Assembly: GCA_003504855.1 (NCBI GenBank)
Contig: DNZD01000233.1
Span: forward strand, 1 to 6,615
Length of the DNA stretch: 6,615 bases
Direction: 5' to 3'
DNA from: Cytophagales bacterium
GTDB taxonomy: Bacteria > Bacteroidota > Bacteroidia > Cytophagales > Cyclobacteriaceae
Shown here: positions 1-6,615 of the stretch, one piece after another
Layout: each line of letters opens with the position of its first letter
Numbering within the stretch: the first letter of the stretch is position 1
Program-made: the position numbers and the translations under genes
Notes under the pieces: model-generated
Seen by the model: the letters and a program-made list of their open reading frames with translations, nothing else
Database searches by the model: none
Told to the model about the DNA's origin: nothing

Positions 1-1
1 T

Positions 2-67
2 CAACCCCGCTGGGGTTGTCGCGCTGTTGTTGACGATTTGGCTATTGATATTTCGCCCCGATGGGGC
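2..67. repeat. Pair of REP-like GC-rich hairpins
   Basis: Two short inverted repeats share the core CCCCG(C/A)TGGGG. The first is a perfect 7-bp stem (CAACCCC at 2-8 with GGGGTTG at 12-18) with a GCT loop. The second is a 5-bp stem (GCCCC at 55-59 with GGGGC at 63-67) with a GAT loop. The cores lie 51 bp apart. No open frame of note covers them and no long T-run follows either stem directly, so a simple intrinsic terminator fits poorly. Two related hairpins in intergenic DNA suggest a REP/REPIN-type repeat unit of the kind mobilised by RAYT transposases, but no transposase gene lies in the window and copy number cannot be seen here. The unit may extend past the left edge. Confidence 0.5.
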
Positions 68-235
68 TCCGTTCCCTGCCTTTTTCCCCCTTTCCGCCCT
101 CCTCACCATGGATAACTGAGATAAAGCCCTATATTTAATACGGTTTTTTTTCTGAAGCTGGTTTTCAGTCTGCTTTGCTCCTTTTTGGCTGGCATGGTTG
201 TGCTCTGATTCAAGAACAAAACCCAACCTAACCAA

Positions 236-3200
236 ATGCAGCCCATGAAGAGATTGTTTACCCTCTTAGCTATTGTCATTTCCTTTTCTTCCCTCGCCCA
301 AACATTCACCTCACTCAACGGTCCTTTCGGAGGAAGCGTCCTCCAATTCGAATACGATGCCACCAATTCAAAAACCTACGCACTCGTAGGCCTGGTCGGC
401 GCTGTCGGCGCAGGCAACACGCTGTTTTCATCTACCGACAACGGCGCTACCTGGACCGAACTTCCCCGGCCTGCAGATCAACCCAATTGGGGACCCTATT
501 CGTTCACCCTCGATGGATCCAAGTTGATGATCACTGACTTGTTTAACCAGGTGCAAACTTCTACTGACGGTGGCGTGACCTGGACGGTGGTGGGCGTTAT
601 CCCCTTCGCGGATAACATGAAAATATTGAAGAAACTGCCGACCCCCGGCGGATTTGTCGCGGCCGGTGTGAAAGGCGTTCAACTTACCCTCGACGGTGGC
701 GCCACCTGGAAGACGCTTTTGTCATATCCGCAACCAGGTGTAACCTTCAACATTGACCTCGATGTATCAACCGGAGGAGACATATATTATTCTTATCCCC
801 TCACGGGTATTCTCAAGTTCAAATATCCCGCCAATCCAACTGACCTGAACTCATGGGTGCCCGCCAATTGGATAACGGTGATGCCCAGAGACGCTGCCAT
901 CAGCACAGACGTCGCACTCAAGACCACGATCCTCACATCCGGAAAGGTGCTGATCTCCCATACTCTCTCGAGTTTTCTGGTCAGTGTTGCCCTGTCATCC
1001 AATGGCGAAACAGGCTGGGTGGAACAAACCCTGCCAGGTCTGATAAACGGCAGCGACATTACCCTCGTGTCTTCTCCCTCGGGCAAGGCTTATTTCTATG
1101 CAAACCCGAATCCAACATTTACCTCCTGGGAATTTACGGAACCATCGACCTGGACAACCAAGCCCTGGCCCACGGATGCGATTGGAACCGAAGGCATTAA
1201 TTGTGTCTTCTGGAGAACTGCCACCCAGGCACTGGCCGGTGGAGTCACCAGTGGTGTCTTTGCAACCATAAACGCAGGTACATCCTGGTCGTCAAGTTCA
1301 ACCGGGATGAAGCGGGGACAGGGAGCACAAGTGGAGGTGATGCTGGATGGAAAAATCATTCAGCTGCAGGGAGATATCCCAAAAGCATACTGGTACTCCA
1401 CGGACAACGGTGTTACCTGGCAAATCAATAACCTCAACGCATTCCTTAACAAGCTGTTTCGCATCGATGGCACTACGTTGTTGATGACCTCCGAAGGTTC
1501 CAACCTGATTTCTACCGACGGCATCAATTGGACCACCATCACCAACCCGGGCAGCATCGGCAGGTTCGAGGATATATATGTCTTCTCGTCCAATGATATC
1601 TACGGTATAGGTACGGATGGCACTGTGTGGGAATCCATCAACAAAGGAACCAGCTGGACGCAGATCAGCCTTACGGTGCCCCTGACGGGTTTTCAGGCCT
1701 CGAAATTGACACGCGATACCGACGGTATATTCTATGCCTTTGGGTACACTTTGTCAGGACCCAAATTCTGGAAACTGGACTCCAACACGATACCCTGGAC
1801 CGCAACGCAGATTGGCCAGACTACTTTCGCCAATTCCCCTTTCACCACCGATAAGGGTGCGCCTGTCATCTTCAGCCTCAACAACAAACTGTATGTGCAG
1901 GAGTTGACCAGGGGATTGTATTCCAGTTCCGACAAAGGAGCAACATTCAATTTCGTCACATCGATTCCCACGTTTGGGTATGCTGTGCCGCTGACACAAG
2001 GAACCCTCAAAGGCCTGGCATACTTTAATCAAAATGGGTTTATCTCCGTTACCCAGGATGAAGGCAAAACCCTGGTGAATATTCCCCTGCCGGAAGGTAG
2101 TGCCAAGGCAAGGTCAATTTCATTGAATGCAGCCGGTGACAAGTTTTTTGTCGCGGCGAAAAATTCACCGACCCTGCTGTTTACCGTGTCATCCACCAAT
2201 AAGTTGTTGCTACCTCCGGCAGAGCAAACTCCCTACATTGATTTCGCCTGGCAGCGCACAGCCAGCGGTCCCATGGGCAGTGGTATTGTCAAAGTACTCA
2301 AAAACTCCACAGGCGAACTTTTCGGAATCGGATCAACTCACTTTTATCACTACAACACCACCACATCCGCGTGGGATGACTTGCAGGGTGGGGTAGTGGA
2401 TGCTTTTATCGATCCATCCAATAAGATCTACTTGTTGGGAAAAACCTACTCCACCAACGCAACCATATATACCTCCACCAACAATGGTGCGACCTTCACC
2501 ACGCAGGTGAGTGATGTGTCAGGATCAGTCGTCAGCTCTATTCTGGTAAATGATATAGGTTCCATATTTGTCACCTCCGCTACCGGACTATACCGGTCCA
2601 CCAACGGTGGCGCAACATTTACCCAGGTAGACGGCGGATCGTACTCAAAGCTTGCCATGTCGTCCGCCAATACGTTGTTTGCATTAAAGGACAACGGGGG
2701 TGGACTCTTCCGCTCAACGGACAAAGGACTGAACTGGTCGTTAGCACAAACGGGCATCACTTTCTTACCCGGGGAGACCGTATTAGCCTTTGCGGCGATG
2801 GACGCCGGACATGTTGCCGCCTCGACCCGATACAGTGTATTTGTGTCCACTAACGAGGGCGCCAGCTGGACAGAGAAATCTACTGGCTTTGACCGTAACG
2901 ACTTCGATGCCACGACACAGCGCATGCTGAACGTCGGTTCGACAGGTGACTATTGGCTTACACTTACCGAATCCAATACGGTAATCTATACGTCTTCGAA
3001 TCAGGGAACTACCTGGACCCGAAAAGGGGCTTATTCACCGGTTTTGTCTTCCCTGCTTTGGAAGGGTACTGATATTTATGCTTCCTCGCCAACCAATCCG
3101 TACAAGGCCCCGTCTGGTGTGCTGAAGTCCACTGACAATGGAACAACCTTCGCCCCCTTCCAGCCTAAAGGATTAACTGACAACGTGCCGGTAGCGATGG

Positions 3201-6043
3201 AGATATTCGGACGCAATCTTTTCGCGGTAGTCAACAAGGGATTGTATGTTTCTTCCGACAAAGGCCAGACGACCACGGCAGTAGCAAGCGTTGATGCACC
3301 GGTGAATGGTCTGGTGAAATCACCCGATGGAAGTTTGATTGCATTTGGTGATGCCATGTTCAAAACGACCGATGGTGTTACCTGGACAAAAATGGCCAAC
3401 CCCGGAAACGTTCAGATCAGGTTCCTCGCAACCGGTGACGGTCTTACCTTCTATGGATTTACAGGCAGCGGAGTGGTGAGTTCAACCGACCTGACCACCT
3501 GGACACCGGTGAACCTGTCGGTACTTCAATTTCCTTATGAGTTCTATTCCATGTCGGTGAGCGCCAACGGCGTGCTTTACTTTGTAGCCAGAATCGGCAC
3601 TTCAACTCCATCTGTCTATCAATATGCGGCCGGTTCGGTAAACAAACTCAGCTTTACCCGGTATGCAAGAAATACCATTACCGCGAATGGCAAGATTTAC
3701 ATCTGTGACTCAGACAACAGCGGTTCAACCATTTACTCGTCGACCAACGGATTGACCTGGACCGCAAAGCCGGGGCCACCGGGTGATAAATTGTTTATCA
3801 GCTCCCTGAATTACTTTTTCATCAGGGATTTCCACTCAGGCATTCTGTACCTGTCGCGTGATCAGGGCACCACATGGCAAAACGTAAGCTATGGCGATCC
3901 CAACAGCGATTTGCTGACTCCTTCTTTCTCTGCCATTGCGCTCGATGAGTTTTCAGGTCTCGCTTTTGGTGGAATCGATGGCTTGCCCATCATGAAAAGC
4001 GCCGGCATCGTGATACCCACAGATACAACGGTCCCGGTCATCACGGGATTAAAACCTGTCAACACGGCTACGGGTGTATTGCCAACCGCTACGCTATCCA
4101 TCACCTTTGATCAGGCCACGACAACGGTAGCCGGTAAGAAGTTGAAGATCGTAGACGCCGCCAACGGTGCTTCCTTTGTTGAAAGCCTGGATGCTTCCGC
4201 AGGTGTGCCGTTCGACCGGACCTTCACCTTTACGCCGGCGGCAACTACACTGAAGTACTCGCCATTTACCGGACCCAAGCAAGTCTATTACATCACCATC
4301 GAGTCGGGAGCCTTCGTGGATCTCTTCGGAAACCCCAATGGACCCGTGCTGGACAATACCACCTGGAAATTTGAAATGGCTGTTCAGCCGGACGTCACCA
4401 AACCCACGATCACCTTTACCCCATCCGCGGCCAACAACCTCGCCAACGGTGACCCGAGTAAGACGATCACGGTGAACATGACCGACAACATCGGCGTGAC
4501 AGTAGCAAAAGCGTACTACCGCAAGATCACCAACAACGATCCGTTCCCGGCCGGCAAAGTGATCACGGAGACGACACCCGGATCTGGCACCTATAACTTC
4601 ATTCCAACCTCCAGTGAATTTGGTGCGCTCGGACTGGAATACTATTTCGAGGCACAGGATGCTGCTGGTAATAAAACCATCAGTCCCGCCGATGGTACAT
4701 ACTATCGTTCATACATTAACTTCCCCGATGGCAAGAAGCCAACCATTTCTCCCGCACTCCCTGCAGGTAAGGTGACGGCCGATTACCGGATCATCGCAGT
4801 GCCATACACGTTCACCTCAGCCACCGCGAATGATGTGCTCGTGCCATCGTTGGGTGCCTATGACAATACGGTCTGGCGTTTGTTAACCTTGAATGCGGGC
4901 GCCACCGACTGGACTGAACTGAATGGTACGTCTACCCTTGAAGTGGGAAGAGGCTATTGGCTGATTTATAAACCTGGTGGAAGTCCGGCACTGGCCGTGT
5001 CTTCAACGCCGGCTGTCACCAAAGAGAATCCAACCAGCATCACGCTGAGTCCGGGCTGGAATCAGATTGGCAATCCATATCCGTTCGATATCGATTGGGC
5101 ACAGGTATTGGCGGCCAACCCGGCCGTGCCCACCGGAGCGACAGGCGTACTCACTACCCTGAAATCATTTGTCGGTGGTGCGGACTTCACCTCGGTGACT
5201 TCACTGAAAGCGACACAAGGTGGCTTTGCCCACAACGGAAGTTCTTCAGCCATCACCCTCAAGATACCTGTCGTGGTAACGGGCACCGGCGGTCGGAGGG
5301 TTGAGCCTTCTTCCAGGCTGGATGAGGCAAACTGGAAGTTGCCCATCGCCCTGAAAAACGGAACTAACACCACCAACCTGGGTGCCATCGGTATGAACCC
5401 CGATGCGTCCAACGGTGTGGATGCCTTTGATGACCTCAACCCACCGGTGTTCCAGGATTACCTGCGCATCGACTTCCCTCATCCGGAATCAAGAGTTAAG
5501 AAGCTGGGTGTTGACATCGTACAACAGCAAAATGACTACACCTGGCACTTTACGGTAAGCACCAACCAATCCGGTACCACCGAGTTGATGTGGGACAACA
5601 GCGGCTTTGGCCCGGGCAGCCGTGAGTTGTTCCTCTTCGACATTGCCCTGCAGAAGCCGGTGAACATGCGTGAGGCAACCCGCTATTCGTTTGATCCTTC
5701 CGTATCGAAGGACTTTAGAATCTATTACGGCGAACAGCTGGAGAAAAAGATCATGCCTGACTTTGTTCAACTGGGTGATGCATATCCAAACCCCAGCACC
5801 GGTGTATCCATCATTCCATTCACGTTGCCCGACCAGGGTACCTCATACGGTGTGAAGGTGGAGGTGTATGATATGCTGGGCCAACTGGTAGCCACCCTTC
5901 AGGACGGCACACTGCCATCAGGCTTCTATAACATAGCGTGGAATGGCAGCCAGCAGAACCCCGGCATGTATGTCTATCGACTGATGGTTGCTGGTCCCGG
6001 TGGCCAGTTTGTTCAGAATAAAAGAATTGTACTTCAAAAATAA
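236..6043 (+). CDS. Giant secreted Asp-box beta-propeller protein with Ig-like domains and T9SS C-terminal sorting domain
   Basis: This 1935-residue protein is probably a cell-surface or secreted adhesin-like or binding protein; its ligand is unknown. Residues 4-21 form a signal peptide (basic MKR, hydrophobic core, SLA|Q cleavage site). Residues about 29-1250 carry some 20 Asp boxes (S-x-D-x-G-x-x-W/F) at roughly 41-residue spacing, typical of sialidase, sortilin and YCF48-type propellers. Residues about 1263-1384 resemble a SbsA-type Ig-like domain (Big_5: VPVITGLKPV start, 'SITFDQA', 'VYYITIESGAFVDLFGN'). Residues about 1386-1498 look like a second Ig/Fn3-like domain. Residues about 1505-1685 hold a beta-rich Bacteroidota module with GRGYWLI (from 1572) and GWNQIGNPYPF (1607-1617). 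Residues about 1700-1835 form another beta-rich module starting WKLPI and ending FRIYYG (1827-1832). Residues 1846-1935 are the T9SS sorting domain. There are only two cysteines (C323, C1157). Sialidase catalytic residues are not recognisable, so enzyme activity should not be assumed. The start at 236 has an A-rich leader; ATG 245 (residue 4) is equally possible. The next gene follows after 13 bases. Confidence 0.95.
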   Translation: MQPMKRLFTLLAIVISFSSLAQTFTSLNGPFGGSVLQFEYDATNSKTYALVGLVGAVGAGNTLFSSTDNGATWTELPRPADQPNWGPYSFTLDGSKLMITDLFNQVQTSTDGGVTWTVVGVIPFADNMKILKKLPTPGGFVAAGVKGVQLTLDGGATWKTLLSYPQPGVTFNIDLDVSTGGDIYYSYPLTGILKFKYPANPTDLNSWVPANWITVMPRDAAISTDVALKTTILTSGKVLISHTLSSFLVSVALSSNGETGWVEQTLPGLINGSDITLVSSPSGKAYFYANPNPTFTSWEFTEPSTWTTKPWPTDAIGTEGINCVFWRTATQALAGGVTSGVFATINAGTSWSSSSTGMKRGQGAQVEVMLDGKIIQLQGDIPKAYWYSTDNGVTWQINNLNAFLNKLFRIDGTTLLMTSEGSNLISTDGINWTTITNPGSIGRFEDIYVFSSNDIYGIGTDGTVWESINKGTSWTQISLTVPLTGFQASKLTRDTDGIFYAFGYTLSGPKFWKLDSNTIPWTATQIGQTTFANSPFTTDKGAPVIFSLNNKLYVQELTRGLYSSSDKGATFNFVTSIPTFGYAVPLTQGTLKGLAYFNQNGFISVTQDEGKTLVNIPLPEGSAKARSISLNAAGDKFFVAAKNSPTLLFTVSSTNKLLLPPAEQTPYIDFAWQRTASGPMGSGIVKVLKNSTGELFGIGSTHFYHYNTTTSAWDDLQGGVVDAFIDPSNKIYLLGKTYSTNATIYTSTNNGATFTTQVSDVSGSVVSSILVNDIGSIFVTSATGLYRSTNGGATFTQVDGGSYSKLAMSSANTLFALKDNGGGLFRSTDKGLNWSLAQTGITFLPGETVLAFAAMDAGHVAASTRYSVFVSTNEGASWTEKSTGFDRNDFDATTQRMLNVGSTGDYWLTLTESNTVIYTSSNQGTTWTRKGAYSPVLSSLLWKGTDIYASSPTNPYKAPSGVLKSTDNGTTFAPFQPKGLTDNVPVAMEIFGRNLFAVVNKGLYVSSDKGQTTTAVASVDAPVNGLVKSPDGSLIAFGDAMFKTTDGVTWTKMANPGNVQIRFLATGDGLTFYGFTGSGVVSSTDLTTWTPVNLSVLQFPYEFYSMSVSANGVLYFVARIGTSTPSVYQYAAGSVNKLSFTRYARNTITANGKIYICDSDNSGSTIYSSTNGLTWTAKPGPPGDKLFISSLNYFFIRDFHSGILYLSRDQGTTWQNVSYGDPNSDLLTPSFSAIALDEFSGLAFGGIDGLPIMKSAGIVIPTDTTVPVITGLKPVNTATGVLPTATLSITFDQATTTVAGKKLKIVDAANGASFVESLDASAGVPFDRTFTFTPAATTLKYSPFTGPKQVYYITIESGAFVDLFGNPNGPVLDNTTWKFEMAVQPDVTKPTITFTPSAANNLANGDPSKTITVNMTDNIGVTVAKAYYRKITNNDPFPAGKVITETTPGSGTYNFIPTSSEFGALGLEYYFEAQDAAGNKTISPADGTYYRSYINFPDGKKPTISPALPAGKVTADYRIIAVPYTFTSATANDVLVPSLGAYDNTVWRLLTLNAGATDWTELNGTSTLEVGRGYWLIYKPGGSPALAVSSTPAVTKENPTSITLSPGWNQIGNPYPFDIDWAQVLAANPAVPTGATGVLTTLKSFVGGADFTSVTSLKATQGGFAHNGSSSAITLKIPVVVTGTGGRRVEPSSRLDEANWKLPIALKNGTNTTNLGAIGMNPDASNGVDAFDDLNPPVFQDYLRIDFPHPESRVKKLGVDIVQQQNDYTWHFTVSTNQSGTTELMWDNSGFGPGSRELFLFDIALQKPVNMREATRYSFDPSVSKDFRIYYGEQLEKKIMPDFVQLGDAYPNPSTGVSIIPFTLPDQGTSYGVKVEVYDMLGQLVATLQDGTLPSGFYNIAWNGSQQNPGMYVYRLMVAGPGGQFVQNKRIVLQK
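428..3883 (+). repeat. Asp-box (BNR) repeat array within the large CDS
   Basis: The Asp-box Asp/Asn lies at residues 68, 111, 153, 346, 390, 428, 469, 566, 608, 749, 790, 829, 873, 922, 967, 1008, 1046, 1085, 1171 and 1209, with a degenerate copy at 256 (SSNGETGW). Neighbouring boxes are mostly 38-49 residues apart. The wider gaps of 86-103 and 141 residues are near two or three times that spacing, which suggests blades whose box has eroded. Asp boxes are beta-hairpin turns at the edge of propeller blades and are structural rather than catalytic. At about 41 residues per blade the region would hold close to 30 blades, more than one propeller. The aromatic at the last position is W in most copies, F at 566, 749, 790 and 967, and lost at 608 and 1008. 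Confidence 0.88.
4022..4384 (+). other. SbsA-type Ig-like (Big_5) domain region of the large CDS
   Basis: Residues about 1263-1384 begin with a Thr/Pro linker (PTDTTVPVI) and then follow the pattern of bacterial Ig-like Big_5 domains: 'P-x-N-x-A-T-G-V' near the start, 'LSITFDQ' as the second strand, a mid-domain 'FTFTPA' strand, and 'YYITIESGAFVDLFGN' followed by 'TWKFEMA' at the end. In this family these parts correspond to the 'P-x-d-g-a-t-g-V', 'l-x-i-x-F-s-e' and 'Y-x-v-x-i-x-x-g-a-x-x-D-x-x-G-N' segments. The domain usually acts as a spacer in surface proteins. It separates the propeller region from the C-terminal modules. Confidence 0.75.
5771..6040 (+). other. Type-A T9SS C-terminal sorting domain (Por secretion tail)
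   Basis: The last 90 residues (1846-1935) match the T9SS sorting-domain pattern: LGDAYPNPSTG at the start, a strand with VKVEVYDMLGQLV, then LPSGFYNIAWNG, GMYVYRL, and a basic end, NKRIVLQK. In this family the domain directs passage through the outer membrane by the T9SS translocon and is removed by the PorU-type sortase, often with attachment to A-LPS. The terminal lysine and the spacing of YPNP, DxxGQ, G-x-Y and G-x-Y-x-Y-R all fit. It tells how the protein is exported, not what it does. Confidence 0.95.
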
Positions 6044-6056
6044 TATTCAGGGTCCT

Positions 6057-6615
6057 ATGAAAAGAATACTTACCCTTCTTGCCGTTCTCATGCCATTGTT
6101 TGGTGTTGCACAAACGGCCTCCATCAAGAAAGTGCAATTGGCGGGCGACAAGATTATCGTGCAGTACGAACTGGACGACTCCAACCCGAACAACGAATAC
6201 CTGATGAACCTGTACTCCTCCAAGGACAACTACACGGTGGCCATGACGAAAGTCAAAGGCGATGTGGGTCCGGAGATCAAACCCGGAACCCTAAAAACCA
6301 TTGAATGGAACTTCAAAGAAGAGCTGGGAGACTTCAATGGTGAAATTGCCCTTGAAGTGCGTGGCAAGGTGTTCATCATGTTTGCCAAACTCCAGGATTT
6401 TGATGTGGACAAATCCTACAAGCGCGGCAAGAGCTATCCGCTCAACTGGAAACCAGGAAACAACAATCCGATACACATCGAACTGTTCAAGGGCGGTGAA
6501 CGCATCATCGGTGAACTCAACCATCCCAACAATGGAACTTATCTCTTGACTTTACCGGCCCACGCCAAACCCGGCGATGACTATCGCATCCGCCTCACCG
6601 ACTCCAAGCGCCCCG
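6057..6615 (+). CDS. Secreted protein with Kre9/KNH-like Ig-like domain, truncated at the right edge
   Basis: Translation from ATG 6057 stays open to the window edge (186 codons plus one base), so the C-terminus is missing. Residues 1-18 are a signal peptide (MKRILTLLAVLMPLFGVA|Q) with the same layout as that of the upstream gene. Residues about 22-105 form a beta-rich module with KIIVQYELDD, then GDVGPEIKPGTLKTIEWNF, a pattern I know from exported Bacteroidota proteins of mixed function. Residues about 119-183 (YKRGKSYPLNWKPG, IHIELFKGG, NGTYLLTLPAHAKPGDDYRIRL) fit the Ig-like Kre9/KNH N-terminal family, which is common in bacterial surface proteins despite its yeast name. No cysteine is present so far. 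The start lies 13 bases after the stop of the large gene, with a weak AGGG at 6049-6052, so an operon is likely. The function depends on the unseen C-terminal part, and a T9SS tail or an enzymatic domain could follow. Confidence 0.88.
   Translation, partial: MKRILTLLAVLMPLFGVAQTASIKKVQLAGDKIIVQYELDDSNPNNEYLMNLYSSKDNYTVAMTKVKGDVGPEIKPGTLKTIEWNFKEELGDFNGEIALEVRGKVFIMFAKLQDFDVDKSYKRGKSYPLNWKPGNNNPIHIELFKGGERIIGELNHPNNGTYLLTLPAHAKPGDDYRIRLTDSKRP

Noticed and set aside
130..137. TATATTTA as a Bacteroidota -7 promoter element
   Set aside because: It is one mismatch from TAnnTTTG, but no TTTG element lies at a suitable distance upstream, so the match may be chance in AT-rich DNA.
128..151. Possible intrinsic terminator: weak stem followed by eight T
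   Set aside because: The stem (CCTAT with ATA-C-GG, one bulged base) is short and AT-rich. The T-run is clear but the hairpin is too weak to call a terminator.
152..168. CTGAA/TTCAG inverted repeat in the leader
   Set aside because: A 5-bp stem with a 7-nt loop is expected by chance in a leader of this length, and nothing nearby supports an operator or riboswitch.
2446..2925. 159-codon open frame on the minus strand
   Set aside because: It lies fully inside the large plus-strand gene, which has convincing domains throughout. The antisense product has no recognisable domain and reflects the repeated codons of the Asp boxes read backwards.
428..3883. Sialidase or other glycoside hydrolase activity suggested by the Asp boxes
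   Set aside because: Asp boxes are structural and occur in many non-enzymatic propellers. I see no FRIP motif or catalytic Arg triad context, and there are far more blades than in a sialidase.
5062..5439. 125-codon open frame on the minus strand
   Set aside because: It is antisense to the pre-sorting beta-rich modules of the large protein, with low-complexity Pro/Val/Ser content and no signal or domain.

Overview
The window looks like a piece of a Bacteroidota chromosome, most likely from a Cytophagales- or Chitinophagales-type environmental bacterium. The evidence is a type IX secretion (T9SS) C-terminal sorting domain, which is confined to the Bacteroidota and close relatives; signal peptides ending in A|Q; and weak or absent Shine-Dalgarno sequences before the starts. 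The genus-level placement is a guess.

Layout: bases 1-70 hold two small GC-rich hairpins with the shared core CCCCG(C/A)TGGGG, 51 bp apart, which resemble intergenic REP-like units. Bases 71-235 are a non-coding leader with a pyrimidine-rich tract and an A-rich stretch just before the start codon. Bases 236-6043 are one very large gene for a secreted, modular surface protein of 1935 residues. In order it has a signal peptide, about 1200 residues of Asp-box (BNR) beta-propeller repeats, a SbsA-type Ig-like domain, a second Ig-like domain, a Bacteroidota-type beta-rich module with a GWNQIGNPYPF motif, a further beta-rich module, and a type-A T9SS sorting domain. After 13 bases a second gene starts on the same strand (6057). 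It encodes another exported protein with a nearly matching signal peptide and a Kre9/KNH-like Ig-like domain, and it runs off the right edge.

The two genes are probably co-transcribed and both products leave the cytoplasm. The large one is expected to cross the outer membrane by T9SS and be anchored at or released from the surface. No catalytic residues or substrate can be assigned from the sequence. I found no RNA gene, CRISPR array, insertion sequence or defence system. The most informative signals are the internal architecture of the large propeller protein (a roughly 41-residue period in two halves that open with a similar GPxG segment), the twin hairpins, and the tandem pair of exported proteins.
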